Counted from the first letter of the stretch, positions 33,886 through 45,400 are shown. The stretch: 64,000 nucleotides of DNA from Datura wrightii (GCA_035772735.1 JASDFA010000003.1:129711001-129775000); one strand, 5' to 3'. The notes: generated by a model not told the origin, from the letters alone. A program made the numbers and translations.

Positions 33886-35529
33886 CCCTAAATTACGTCA
33901 TTTTGGCTTGGGAAAGCTGGGTTTTCAAGAATAAACCTTCCTAAACTCCCATTCATGCATATAAGGTTTTTGACAAGTGATATAAGGGGAGATTTCAAGC
34001 TTTTCACCTCAATTCCGTCAATTTCATTCTTGGAATTTTGAGGAGGGGTAGGAATTGATAATCCCAGGTATGTAAGGTCTTCAATGGGTGGATTCTTCCA
34101 CACCCATGCTCCTTCTCTATTAATTACTCAAAATTTATTTAAAAACTCATAGGGTTTTATATTCAATTTGTATTAAAATTTAATAATTTAATTGTGAGTA
34201 TTATGATTTTGAAACCCTATCATTATCTACTAATTTTTATCATCTTTTGAGTTATATATTTATATTAATATGGCTGATTTCGAATTTCTAATCAATTAAG
34301 CTTGATTATGCATGTCCCATGATAAACCGATTTATGATCCATTGGTCCATTGATGTTTTTGATAAGCCCTACATGTATTATGAATTAAATCATGAATATA
34401 TTATGTTATCTATTATGATTTTTGAAAATTGAAACTATATGCATGATCGACAAGTATGTATGTATTTTATTAAGCATGAATTATGTTTTTGGCCGACTCA
34501 CGGGCCTCAAGTCATGACTAGTTCACCTATGTTCAAGAATATTTACGATTATCATGATTTAACTAGCCCATGAACTAATGTATGTCTTATTATGAGAACT
34601 ATATATGTTTTTGGAGTAGTATCGAACACCGAGTAGGTTCGGGACTTAGGTTAAGTCCCGATCTCATGAACTACGTGCCACCATAGGTATGTTGGGACCC
34701 TTTCATGTTTGTCCCTGGTCCAAATGGCCCTTTTCATGTGTGATCATGCCCTTCATAGTTCCTACCCTTGGCAAGGTACGAACACCCTCCCGACTAGGGT
34801 TACAAGTCGGGCTTCATCTGTGATCATATGGGGTATGTCGGTTAAGAGAATCTCCCTTTGTTCCTCATGATTTACGCATGTTATGATTATGTATGTTAGC
34901 TCAAGTTATGTTAAGCAAGGATCTTCTATTATGATTATGACTATGTTTACATTAGGAATATTTTGAAAACCTTGAGCCGTATGATATGTTATAATGATTT
35001 ATGATACGAGCATGTTGTCCTACTCTTATGACCATTTATTAGTTTCATACATGTTTTAAATGTGTTTTTTTATTTACCTTGCATACTCAGTACATTCCAC
35101 GTACTGAACGCATAATTTCTATGCTGTATCATCTCATGATACAGGTCCCAGTTCTCAGGCTCATCCTCACCTGTAGATAGATTCGGACTTGCTCATAGCA
35201 TACTTGGTGAGTCCTCATGTCCCGAGGGCTACATGTTCACAGTCTATGTTATTGCTTCAATTTATGGATGTTGGATTAGTTGGGGAGTTGTCCCATCAAT
35301 CCGCCTTTCATGTTTAGAGGCTTATCAGACTAAAAGTTGTATTTCGCTGTATTATATAAGTATTGTACTGTTGTCCCTTATGTTGTGTTGTTATCACGTT
35401 CTCTATGCTAAGTCTTCCGCTCATGTGATTGAATTAGATACATGCTCATGCCATGGGTTGACTTGGGGTCTCTCGGGACTCCTTGTCCTGTGTCTACGAT
35501 CCGGGTGTATGCTTGGGTCGTGACAAACT

Positions 35530-35542
35530 TGGTATCAGAGCC
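35530..35542 (+). other. Primer binding site of Tek-3
   Basis: TGGTATCAGAGCC, four bases after the LTR end, complementary to initiator tRNA-Met. Confidence 0.93.
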
Positions 35543-35730
35543 ATAGGTTTGTGTGTCCTAGGAAGTCTGAAAGCCGCATTAAGTAGAGTCTTTTTCATGG
35601 GTGTGAAGCGCGCCACACTTATGACGAAGAGGCTACTAAACGTTTAGGAATGTTCCCTTCTTTCATGATCTATGTTGTGCGATAAACGTCCTTTACCCCT
35701 CTAATTTTTGCTATTCGCATTTACAAAATC

Positions 35731-36904
35731 ATACCTCCATGCCGAGTAAATGCCAGGAGGAACGGTAATGGTAATGATCATAAGGGTGCCCATGATGGAA
35801 AGTATCAACCAGCTCCACCCGTTCTTGAGGAGCACATACTAGAGCCAGCCGACCACGCTGAGTTTAGGGTGGCGATTCAGATGTTGGCACAGACCATGAC
35901 AAACTCAGGTCTAGAATCAGACTATGGCACATTATCCGCAAAATAGGAACGTGGAAGCTGCTAGGGTGAGGGACTTTTTGAGGATGAGCCCTCCGGAGTT
36001 CACAGGGTCAAAGCTAGATGAGGACCCACATGACTTTATTGAGGAAATTTTGAAGATCACCCAGGTTATGGGGGTACATAATGGGGACTGTGTTGATTTG
36101 ACCTCCTATTAGCTCAAGGGGGTAGCACATATATGGTTCAAGAAATGGAGATGTGCTAGGACAGAGGGTGCAGGCCCAGTAGGTTGGGATGAGTTCCACA
36201 CCTTGTTCATGGATCGGTTCTTCCCTCGGGAGATGAGGGAGCTCAAGGCAGCTGAGTTTGTGAATTTGAAGTGGGGCAATATGTCAGTCCAGGAGTATTC
36301 CTTAGAGTTCACTCGGCTATCTAAATATGCTCCGGAGTTGGTGGCGGATCAGCGGGCTTGGGTGAGCCGCTTTGTGCATGGAGTAGCAGATTACTTGGAC
36401 AAGGATTGCCTGATTGCTATGATACACTGGGACATTGACTTTCCCTGTATTGTATTGCACCAGCAGATGGAGTCGGTCTATAGGAGGCAGAGAGAGGCCA
36501 AGAGGGCCAGGACCAATAGCTACGGGGTTTCTCAGGCCAGGTCAGGAGGTGGATCACGTTAGCAATCCCAGCACAGGTCCACTGCTCCAGCTCCATCATC
36601 GGCTAGCACACCGTCTAGGTTCAAGGGAGACCGTAGGAGTAGGGCTACAAGTTCGAGGGATCATGGTAGCATGAAGATGGAGTGCACTTTCCTAGCTTGT
36701 GCAAGATGTGGCAAATATCATCCCGGGAGGTGCCTGGTCGGTGTGGATGCTTGTTTTGGGTGTGGCAAACCCGGGCACAGGATCATAGATTGCCCTATAG
36801 CCAATTCTACCACTCCAGCAGCACGAACCCCACAACAGGGTACTTCTACTAGTTCAGCAGGCGGTCATCGCCAAAATAGGTTTTATGCCCTAGTGCCTCG
36901 CTAG
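35731..36904 (+). pseudogene. gag: Tek-3 gag, start codon mutated
   Basis: The position homologous to the Tek-2 gag ATG is ATA (35731-35733), so the start is lost. The downstream frame keeps KLDEDPHDFIEEILKITQVM, FFPREMRELKAAEFVNLK, MSVQEYSLEFTRLSKYAPEL and VSRFVHGV. Two zinc-binding motifs are visible: CARCGKYHPGRC and the canonical knuckle CFGCGKPGHRIIDC near 36748-36795. Stops occur near 36110 and 36560, and a frame change separates the N-terminal Asn/Gly repeat tract from the capsid-like part. Confidence 0.87.
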
Positions 36905-37342
36905 GAGCAGGAGGCTTCGCCAGATGTGGTCAAGGTTATGTTGCAAGTCTTCCATATTGATGCTTATGCTTTGTTAGATCTAGGAGCTACACTATGTTTT
37001 GTGACCCCTTACATTGCTAGTAGTTTTGGAGTCAGTCCTGAAATTCTGTCAGAACCATTCTCCGTATCTACTCCAGTCGGTGAGTCAGTTGTAGCTAGAC
37101 GGGTATATAGAGGTTGCCCCATTACGGTGTTACATAAGGTTACCTCCGCGAACTTAGTAGAATTGGCCACGACTGATTTTGACATCATTTTGGGTATGTA
37201 TTGATTGTTTGCATGTTTTTCTTAGATTGATTGTAGGAACCGTGCATTGGAATTTCGATTTCTGAGTGAGTCGGTTTTGGAATAGAAGGGTAATTTAGCT
37301 GTACCAGCCGGTCGATTTATTTCATATCTTAAGGCTAAGAAG
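36905..37342 (+). pseudogene. pro: Tek-3 protease
   Basis: The frame 36926-37204 contains ALLDLGATLCFVTPYIASSF with the Asp-Leu-Gly active-site variant, then EILSEPFSVSTPVGESVVAR. It stops with TGA just after IILGMY, where relatives continue with DWL. The following 140 bp hold further stops before the RT linker. Confidence 0.82.
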
Positions 37343-37777
37343 ATGATCTCTAAGGGTTGTATGTACCACCTAGTTAGGGTTAAGGATGTAGAGTCTGAGA
37401 CCCCGACTATTCACTTAGTTCCAGTGGTGTGCGAGTATCTGGGGGTTTTTCCCGATGATTTATCAGGTGTTCCTTCGGAAAGGGTAATAGATTTCAAAAT
37501 TGATCTACTGCCCGATACGCAGCCTATCTCTATTCCTCCTTACAGGATGGCCCCAGCTGAGTTAAAAGAGTTAAAGGAACAGTTGAAGGACTTTTTGGAT
37601 AAGGGTTTCATTAGAGCAAACAAGTCTCCATGGGGCGTGTCGGTTCTATTTGTTCGGAAGAAGGATGGATCCCTTCGAATGTGTATTGATTATCGGCAAC
37701 TTAATAAGGTCACCGTCAAGAACAGGTACCTCTTGCCCAGGATTGATGATTTATTTGACCAGCTCCAGGGTGCCAGG
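37343..37777 (+). pseudogene. pol: Tek-3 reverse transcriptase, N-terminal part
   Basis: An open stretch with KGCMYHLVRVKD, YLGVFPDDLSGVPSERVIDF, SIPPYRMAPAELKELKEQLK, VLFVRKKDGSLRMCIDYRQL and PRIDDLFDQLQGAR. Coding homology ends at 37777 where the Tek-4 LTR TGTTATACC begins. The catalytic FIDD block is therefore absent. The flank ccagg (37773-37777) would be half of the Tek-4 target duplication. Confidence 0.88.
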
Positions 37778-37889
37778 TGTTATACCCCGTAAGATTCCCG
37801 GCACCTAGATGGCCTATTCGTGCGTTGGTTAAGCATATTTGAAAGCCATACATGCTAGGGGAAGGCCCGGGAAAGGATCGGACGAGGAA

Positions 37890-37985
37890 CCTGTCGAACC
37901 ATCACGGAAGGAGCCGGGGCAGAGCCCCTCCGCGATGGCAGCGTGTCACGGAGGCGGGGCCACCGCGTTGGCTCTGTGACACGTT
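37890..37985 (+). repeat. GC-rich hairpin module in Tek-4 LTR 1
   Basis: Arms CGTGTCACGGAG (37942-37953) and CTCTGTGACACG (37972-37983) pair with one G-T type mismatch around gcggggccaccgcgttgg. A second small stem is GGGGC-aga-GCCCC near 37917-37929. The words cctccgcgatggcagcgtg and cacggaggc match those in the Ath-1 LTR. Counterparts lie at about 45785-45870 and 53645-53730. Confidence 0.8.
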
Positions 37986-38004
37986 GGGCCTGTCCAGGCC
38001 CAAG

Positions 38005-38013
38005 TATATAAAG
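38005..38013 (+). promoter_or_regulatory. TATA box of Tek-4 LTR 1
   Basis: TATATAAAG, 22 bp after the hairpin module. Identical boxes lie at 45891-45899 and 53750-53758 in the other LTRs. Confidence 0.7.
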
Positions 38014-39174
38014 CCCCACTTCGGTTTTAAATGAAATAATTCTCATAATTTCCAGTGAAAACAGAGAGAAAAACCAGAGAGGAAAAAGGAACGAAGGTTT
38101 CTTGATAATTTCCTTCCGATTACGTCATCAAACGTAGTCCAAACTCAAATAACCTCAGGAACCGAGGTATTTAGTAGCAGGGAGCATTCCTACAGATTTT
38201 GTTTCGTGAAATACGGCCGACAAATCGTCATGCTACCGAGCTAAGGTAAGTGGAATTGCTCCAAACTAGTGTCTATGTGTTCCTAGCTGTGAAGTGAATA
38301 CTTCTCCCTTCTGGACTTATGGAAAATAGCAAGTTTTCGACCGTCTTTCGATAAGCCTAAGTTTAGGCTGTAATTATATCGAAAGTGACGCCGTCCTTCA
38401 GAATAATGTTGTATTTAGTACTAATTGACGTGTTTATGAATGCAGTTGGGGAGATTTAGCTGGAATACTGACTGAGCCTCGTCCGACAGTCAGATAACTC
38501 GAGGTTAAGGTATGTGAAGTTGTTCTTCGGCAAGTTAGTAAGCCTTAGCTTGGTAAATCATAGTAAACTCCGTATTTGAAACTCTCGGAGTTGAATGTTG
38601 AGAATTAAGCGAGTCTAATAGACTCTGAGTTGTGTTGCCGTATCGTTTTCAGTCCGAAAGTTAGTAAAGCATCCTCCAAAGGGCAAGCTAGCATTCCAGA
38701 TCCAGTATAGCTTATTGTATGATTAGCAAGGATGTTGTAGAATAAAAAGATACAGATTTTCAGAATAAAGGCTAATAAAGTAAAATCAGATAGACAGACA
38801 GTTTTATGGCTATAGATTAGCCATTCAGACAGATAGTATCCCGGCTACAGATTAGCCAAGCAGTTGAATAAAGATTTCAGAATCAGTATAATCAGTAAAG
38901 AATCAGTTCAGTATAGAAACAGATCAGAATAAGAAATCATATTTCAGATAGTCTTTTTTAGTTATACATGCTTGCTATCTATATGTGCTATTTGTTTGTT
39001 GAGACTTGATGTGGTGTGAGGGCACCTTATTGAGCGTCCTCGCCGCCCCTGGATTGGTAATCGTGTCGCCCACTGAGCGGGTGGGTTTTACATCACTCCG
39101 AGGGGTGGCATGCCGTCCCCAGCTTGGACGAAGATGGGATGAAGCTTTCCCCATAGCAGTCAGATCAGCATTGT

Positions 39175-39340
39175 AGGTGCAGCTCCGGTTTCAGATAGCC
39201 CTGTTGAGTTTTGTGTCTAGGGAACCAGACCCTATCTGTTACTGTCTGTACATTCAGTTATTATAGGTGTAGCTCCAGTTTTAGATAGCCCCGTTGAGTT
39301 TGTGTCCGGGGATTCAGACCCTATCTGTTACTGTCTACAC
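39175..39340 (+). repeat. 90 bp-period tandem repeat in Tek-4 LTR 1
   Basis: Two imperfect units start aggtgcagctccggtttcag and aggtgtagctccagtttta, each containing agaccctatctgttactgtc. The repeat is present in all three LTRs, but LTR 2 has lost about 25 bp at the left border. Confidence 0.8.
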
Positions 39341-40407
39341 AGGAGTCCTCCAGACCCAGACACAGTTGCTTATATCGGAGGCTATGGCCCGAGCCGGAAA
39401 CCCAGGGGGTCGGTGGAGGAGCTCGGAAGTGAACAGATGAGTGGAGTGACTTATTTTTGGCTGGTTTTGACCCGGGTAGGGGTATATAAATTGTTTGCTT
39501 GTTTGACGCCATCCGGCTTATGGGGGTTGGTATTGGCTCTTGCTTGCTAAATGTATATGTATTTATGTGCTTTATATATATTGGTTAATAGACAGCAGGC
39601 CGCCGTGACTACAGACACGCTCCTGCCTATCAGTGCAGAAAGGTTTGATCTAGTTCCTATCAGCTCTTCAGATTTAGTTATCTTCCGCTCACAGACTTGT
39701 TAGTTATGTTATCTGTATTCAGTTGTATTATTGCAATTGCTTTGTATACTCGGTACCAGTGGTACTGACGCCCGGTGGGGCGCTGCATTACTTGCCTGCA
39801 GGTACTCATATACGAGGAGGCGATCCCTCGTGATCCTAGCCAGCGCAGAGTCATCAGCTCCTGTCATCCGGAGCTTGATATTTCAGAGGTTTATATCATT
39901 CCTTTTGTTGTAAAGTATGGGTAGGCCGGCGTCCTATCCCGACCATCTTATTAGTATTCTTAGAGACTTGCAGTCTGTATATATTTCCCTATGGTCAGTT
40001 AAGCCGTTCGTGTGAGGCCATGCAGTTTGTTATAGCTGTTTACCATGTCAGTTTATGTTGGCCGTGTGAGGCCTTATCTAGTCAGTAGTGGTGACCTTGC
40101 CGGTCACGTAGTTATTTAGTATTCCATTGTTGAGTTACAGATAACTAGACAGCATAGTGGCCTTGTCGGCCCGCATAGGTTCCTTGTTACGAGTATGTTT
40201 CTGGTTAGCTGTTATTACAGGTACAGGTGGCTATAGGCCCAGTTGGTCAGAGGCTGTGTTTACAGCCGTTATATAGCCCTTTGTTTCCAGAATCTGAGTT
40301 AGAGCCAGCCAGGCACCAGATGTGCTCAGGCTCAGTTGTCTATCAGTTCAGGTCCTACTAGGGCACCAGGTGCCAGTCATACCCCCCAAGGCGGGGCGTG
40401 ACAAACT

Positions 40408-40419
40408 TGGTATCAGAGC
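40408..40419 (+). other. Primer binding site, Tek-4 copy a
   Basis: TGGTATCAGAGC, four bases after LTR 1. Complementary to initiator tRNA-Met. Confidence 0.93.
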
Positions 40420-40618
40420 AGGTCGTGTCCCAGGGAGTCTGCAAGCCATGCTAAGTAGAGTCTTGTCTATAGATGTGTTGTTCACCACATACTATAGGCA
40501 GGAGGCTGCGAGGCATGATAGGATGGTTACTCTTGTTTCATACTCAGTTGTGCCATAGCACAGTACGGTATAGGGTCGAGTTCCTAAAACTTATCATATC
40601 CTTTGTCTATAGATAAGA

Positions 40619-41995
40619 ATGGTAGATCAGCGACACCCTGCCATAGGCCAGAGATTAGACACAGCAGTAGGAGAAGGAACCAGCAGGATGCCTCAGCTTC
40701 AGTCAGAGTCATCCCGATCTGAGGGCGATATAGAGGCTTCATCATAGCCCTCTCAGCAGTCCCCCTCACATCAGGAGCCGTTGGGCACTACATCTCCCCC
40801 GATAGCTCCTGTGCCTTCTCCATCGGATTAGGAGGTTCGTAGCGCTGTGGTTATGTTGGCACAGATGATGGCCACCCAACGCCAGCCAGTGCCACCTGTA
40901 GCAGCAGAGCCTTCAGGTGGGTCAGGTAGTTCCAGGGTCAGGGAATTTTTTGGCAATAGGTCCTCCATCTGGGTCAGATCAGGCAGATAACCCTCAGGAC
41001 TTTCTAGATCAGATGCAGAGAATTTTCCGGGTTATGCATGTGACCCCTTCAGAGTCTGTTGAGTTGGCAGTGTTCCTGTTGCGGGACATAGCAGTACTAT
41101 GGTACGAGAGTTGGGAAAGGTCTCGAGGGAGAGATGTTACCCCTCCGACCTGGACCAGCTTCTCGGAGGCCTTCCTGGATTGTTACTTGCCACGAGAGAT
41201 CCGACAGGCCCGGATGGATCAGTTTTTGCATCTGGAGAAGGGGCGAGGAGCGTACGCGAGTAGGCTTTACAGTTTGACTCCTTAGCCCGATATGCTCCAG
41301 CATTTGTTGGCACTATGCCAGCCAGAGTTCACAGATTTATTATGGGTCTGAACTTGGAATATACTGAGGCATGTATGACGACTACGTTATGAGAGGATAT
41401 GGATGTCGCCCGAGTACAGGCCTTTGCTCAGACCATTGAGGGTCTTAGACAGCGGCAACAGAATAGTAGACAGACCATTCAGGAACAGCGCCACAGAGAC
41501 AGATCAAACGAGCTGCAAAGGGAAGTTCAGAGAGGACCTAGGCCTCGACTATCAGATTGACCCCCTAGACCCCCACCTCCACCACAGCAGCAGCAGCGAG
41601 GTAGATATGTTGGTAGAGGGCAGTAAGAGCCCAGTGGCAGTTCTAGAACAGTAGAATCTCCGCAGCAGAGAAGGGGAGAGCAGAGCAGATTTGCACCCTC
41701 ACCCTATCCCTATTGTAATCGACCACACTCCGGAGCTTGTAGATATGGCTCCACTGGGTGTTATATTTGCGTACAGGAGGAGCATCGGATGAGAGATTGT
41801 CCGACTAGAGGTCAGGGGAGTAGAGACAGTCAGGATAGGGGATCCGCAGGGCCATGAGCCCCTGCAGCCTCAGCGGGGCGTGGGCCTTCAGCTTCAGTAG
41901 GCAGAGGCCGAGGCAGATCAGGAGCTTCCAATCCAGGTACGAGTTCAAGCCGTACTTATGCACTACCAGGGAGGCATGATTCAGAGGCGTCTCCA
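40619..41995 (+). pseudogene. gag: Tek-4 copy a gag
   Basis: ATG 40619 opens MVDQRHPA, followed by a Ser/Pro/Gln-rich N-terminus. The capsid-like part shows DNPQDFLDQMQRIFRVMHVT and ESVELAVFLLRDIAVLWYESW. The knuckle near 41757-41800 reads CYICVQEEHRMRDC. Frame changes near 40940 and 41245 are shared with copy b. Stops peculiar to copy a include TAG near 40744 and 40830 and TGA near 41390 and 41560, at sites where copy b has CAG, CGA or other sense codons. Confidence 0.85.
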
Positions 41996-43280
41996 GATGT
42001 AGTGACAGGTATGCTGACTATCTGTTCATGCCCTGCTTATGTATTGATTGATCCAGGATCCACCTTGTCATATATTACCCCATTTGTGGCACGAAAGTTC
42101 AATATTGCACCAGAATTATTACAGCAGCCCTTCTCAGTATCCACGCCCGTCGGTGACTCTATTATAGCTAGCAGAATTTACTGAGGGTGTATAGTGGAGG
42201 TTGCTGACCGCCAGACTATGGTAGATCTGGTAGAGCTAGAAATGATAGACTTCGATGCCATAATGGGTATAGATTGGCTAGTGCCGTGCTATGCCAACGT
42301 AGAATGTTGGACCAAGACGGTCCGATTCCACTTTCCAGGGGAGGCAGTGCGAGAGTGGAAAGGCAGCACAGCTACTCCAAAAGGTAGGTTTATTTCCTAC
42401 CTCCAGGGGAGGAAATTGATAACTAAGGGATGTATCTACCACCTAGTCAGAGTTTAGGATGTTCGGGCAGAATCCCCAACACTTCAGTCTGTTCCGGTGG
42501 TGAACGAGTTCCTTGGTGTGTTTCCCGATGAGTTACCTGGTGTTCCCCCAGAAAGGGAAATAGATTTCGCTATTGATTTATTACTAGGCACTCAGCCTAT
42601 ATCAATTCCTCCTTATCGTATGGCTCTTGCAGAACTTAGAGAGCTGAAGGAGCAGTTGAAAGATTTGTTAGATAAAGGTTTCATCAGGCCGAGTACTTCA
42701 CCATTGGGTGCGCCAGTTCTATTTGTGAGGAAGAAAGATTGTTCGCTCCGTATGTGTATAGATTATTGGCAGTTGAACAAAGCTACAGTAAAGAATAAGT
42801 ATCTGCTTCCCAGAATAGCTGATTTGGTTGATCAGCTACAAAGGGCCAGATACTTTTCTAAGATTGACTTGCGGTCCGAATATCACCAGGTTTGAGTTCG
42901 TGAAAGAGATATTCCCAAAACGGCGTTCAGGACCCAATATGGACAATTTGAATTTCTAGTTATGTCCTTTGGGTTAACGAATGCCCCAGTAGTATTCATG
43001 GACCAGATGAACAGTATTTTCAGACCATACCTGGACCTGTTCGTGATCGTGTTCATTGATGATATTCTGGTGTATTCTCGCTCTGACGCAGATCACCCGA
43101 CTCATTTATAGACAGTGCTCCAAATTCTCAGGGACCGCCAGTTATATGCTAAGTTCTCCAAGTGTGAATTCTGGCTTAACTCAGTAGCCTTCCTAGGGCA
43201 TATTGTGTCGGATGCTGGTATATAGGTTGACAAGCAGAAAATAGAAGCAGTCAAATCATAGCCTAGGCCTACCACTCCGA
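41996..43280 (+). pseudogene. pol: Tek-4 copy a protease and reverse transcriptase
   Basis: The protease has VLIDPGSTLSYITPFVARKF. A TGA near 42181 (CGA in copy b) and a TAG near 42455 (CAG in copy b) break it. RT shows GFIRPSTSPLGAPVLFVRKK, CIDYWQLNKATVKNKY and FSKIDLRSEYHQV, then the shared TGA at 42893-42895. Catalytic FIDD is intact at 43052-43063. Further private TAG codons lie near 43109, 43223 and 43259. Confidence 0.88.
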
Positions 43281-43830
43281 CTGAAGTCCGTAGCTTTCTG
43301 GGATTAGCGGGATATTACAGGAGGTTTGTTGAAGGGTTCTATACTATAGCAGCACCTCTGACTAAACTGTCGCAGAAAGCAGCAAAGTTTCAGTGGACAG
43401 AGGCATGCGAGCAGAGCTTCCAGGAACTGAAAGACAGATTAACCTCCTCCCCAGTGCTAGCATTGCCGGAAGGTACAGAGGGTTATTCAGTATATTGCGA
43501 TGCATTAGGCGTTGGGTTGGGTTGTGTGTTGATGCAGCATGGTAAGGTGATTGCGTATACTTTCAGGCAGCTGAAGAAACACGAAAAGAATTACCCTACC
43601 CACGACCTGGAGTTAGCCGCAGTGATCCACGCCTTGAAAATGTGGAGACATTACCTGTATGGCGTGCACGTTGATATTTTTACAGATCACAAGAGCCTAC
43701 AGTATATCTTCACTCAGAGGGAGTTGAATCTGCGGCAACGTCGCTGGTTGGAGCTATTAAAGGATTATGACGTGAATATTATGTACCACCCGGGAAAAGC
43801 CAATGTTGTAGCAGATGCTCTCAGTTGAAA
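43281..43830 (+). pseudogene. pol: Tek-4 copy a RNase H
   Basis: Connection SFLGLAGYYRRFVEGF leads to RNase H with SVYCDALGVGLGCVLMQHG, HDLELAAVIHALKMWRHYL and IFTDHKSLQYIF. The usual CDAS is CDAL here in both copies. The domain ends MYHPGKANVVADALS followed by a TGA (43826-43828) shared with copy b, where other Tekay elements have Arg. Confidence 0.87.
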
Positions 43831-43834
43831 GTCC

Positions 43835-45400
43835 ATGGGGAGTTTGGTGTATTTGCAGCCCGAGCAGCGGGAATTGGTCAGGGAGATACATCAGTTAGCT
43901 AGACTAGTCGTTCGTGTAGCAGAAACAGAGGACGGTAGAGCGGTAATTCAAAACACCGTCGTGTCATCATTAGTTGTGGAAGTGAAAGAACGGCAATATG
44001 AGGATCCTGACCTAATTCAGCTCAAAGACAGAATCCAACAGGGTAAAGCGCTAGATTTTCAGGTAACTAAGGAAGAAGTGCTGTTATGTAAAGGCCGCCT
44101 ATGTGTTCCAGATGTTTCAGGGCTCCGCCAGCAGATTATGAACGAGGTACATCACGCCCGTTATTTTCTTCACCCCCAGTGCGACGAAAATGTACCATGA
44201 TATCAAGGAAAACTACTGGTGGCCAAGTATGAAAAGAGAAATTGCTGAATTTGTAGCCTAGTGTCCTAACTGCCAACAGGTGAAAGCAGAACATCAGAAA
44301 CCAGGAGGGCTAACTCAGGACATAGCTGTACCTCTCTGGAAATGGGAAGCAGTAAATATGGATTTTGTAGTAGGATTACCCCGTACTAGACACAGACATG
44401 ATTCTATATGGGTGATAGTTGACAGATTGACAAAATCAGCTCATTTCCTGCCAGTAAGAACTACTTTCTCGGCCGAAGATTATGCGGAGTTGTATATCCG
44501 AGAAATAGTTAGGTTGCATGGAGTACCAGTATCCATTACTTCAGATAGAGGAGCACAGTTTACAGCTAGATTTTGGCAGTCATTTCAGAGAGGTCTGGGA
44601 ACGCAGATTAATTTGAGCACCGCATTCCACCCTCAGACAGATGGACAGGCTGAACGCACAATTCCGACGCTCGAGGACATGCTACGAGCGTGTGTGTTAG
44701 ATTTTGGAGGTAGCTGGGATGAGCATTTGCCGTTAATTGAATTTGCTTATAATAACAGCTATCACTCAGCCATCCAGATGACGCCTTTCGAGGCATTATA
44801 CGGGCGAAAATGCAGATCGCCGATTGGCTGGTTCGAAATAGGAGAATCAGCGTTGGTTGGGCCAGACATTGTTCAGCAGTCAGAGGAAAAGGTAAAGCTT
44901 ATCCGAGAACGCTTACTTACTGCACAGAGCCGCCAGAAATCATATGCAGATGTGCGGTGCAGAGACTTGGAATTTGATGTAAATGACTGGGTATTTCTGA
45001 AAGTATCTCCGATGAAAGGGGTGATGAGGTTCGGCAAGAAAGGTAAGCTCAGTCCGAGGTTTGTTGGGCCTTATCAGATTCGTCGAAGGATAGGCCGAGT
45101 AGCATATGAGTTGAACTTGCCTCCAGAATTGGAATCTGTTCATCCGGTATTTCAGTATCTATGCTGAGAAAATGCATAGGAGACCCGTCCAGAGTAGTCC
45201 CAGTCCAGGATATTCAGGTTACGAAAGAGCTGGCCTATGAAGAGATTCCGGTAGCTATCCTAGACAGACAAATTCGTAGGTTGAGAACTAAGGATATTGC
45301 GTCTGTCAAGGTATTGTGGCGTAACAGGAACCGAGAGGAGATGACGTGGGAGGCTGAGGAAGATATGAAGATTAGATATCCTCACTTATTCCAGGCCTAG
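43835..45400 (+). pseudogene. pol: Tek-4 copy a integrase with chromodomain-like tail
   Basis: After MGSLVYLQPEQRELVREIHQ and the zinc-binding region, a one-base insertion (near 44175) and a TAG (44259-44261) break the frame; both are shared with copy b. The core 44280-45167 is open: NMDFVVGLPRTRHRHDSIWV (Asp), ITSDRGAQFTARFWQSF (Asp), DGQAERTIPTLEDM (Glu), then KGKLSPRFVGPYQI (GPY/F). A shared one-base deletion at about 45152 shifts the frame. The tail 45161-45400 has KCIGDPSRVVPVQDIQVTKE and VKVLWRNRNREEMTWEAEED. Confidence 0.9.

Larger units (their letters stand above)
33334..35525 (+). repeat. Tek-3 5' LTR
   Basis: 2192 bp from TGTAATACCCC to GGGTCGTGACA. The ends match the Tek-2 LTR pattern (TGTAATTCCCC to GTCGTGACA), but the interior is only distantly similar. 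A dyad cluster lies at about 33425-33800, followed by TATAAGG at 33879-33885. Confidence 0.9.
33334..37777 (+). mobile_element. Tek-3, 5' half of a chromovirus
   Basis: Plus-strand LTR (33334-35525), initiator-Met primer site, gag, protease and the first part of RT, cut at 37778 by Tek-4. The left flank is accat (33329-33333). The right half of the element is not in the window. Confidence 0.88.
37778..40403 (+). repeat. Tek-4 LTR 1
   Basis: 2626 bp, TGTTATACCCC to GGGGCGTGACA. It contains a GC-rich hairpin array at about 37890-37985, TATA box at 38005-38013, and a 90 bp-period tandem repeat at 39175-39340. It differs from LTR 2 and LTR 3 at many sites in its left three quarters and much less in its last 560 bp. 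Confidence 0.94.

Noticed and set aside
35233..35523. A 96-codon frame at the end of the Tek-3 LTR
   Set aside because: It ends at the LTR border next to the primer site and has no counterpart in the related Tek-2 LTRs. Its hydrophobic look reflects T-rich sequence.
44608..45143. Minus-strand open frames under the Tek-4 integrase, repeated at 52467-53002
   Set aside because: They are identical in both units only because the integrase block itself is identical. They run antisense to a well-supported domain.
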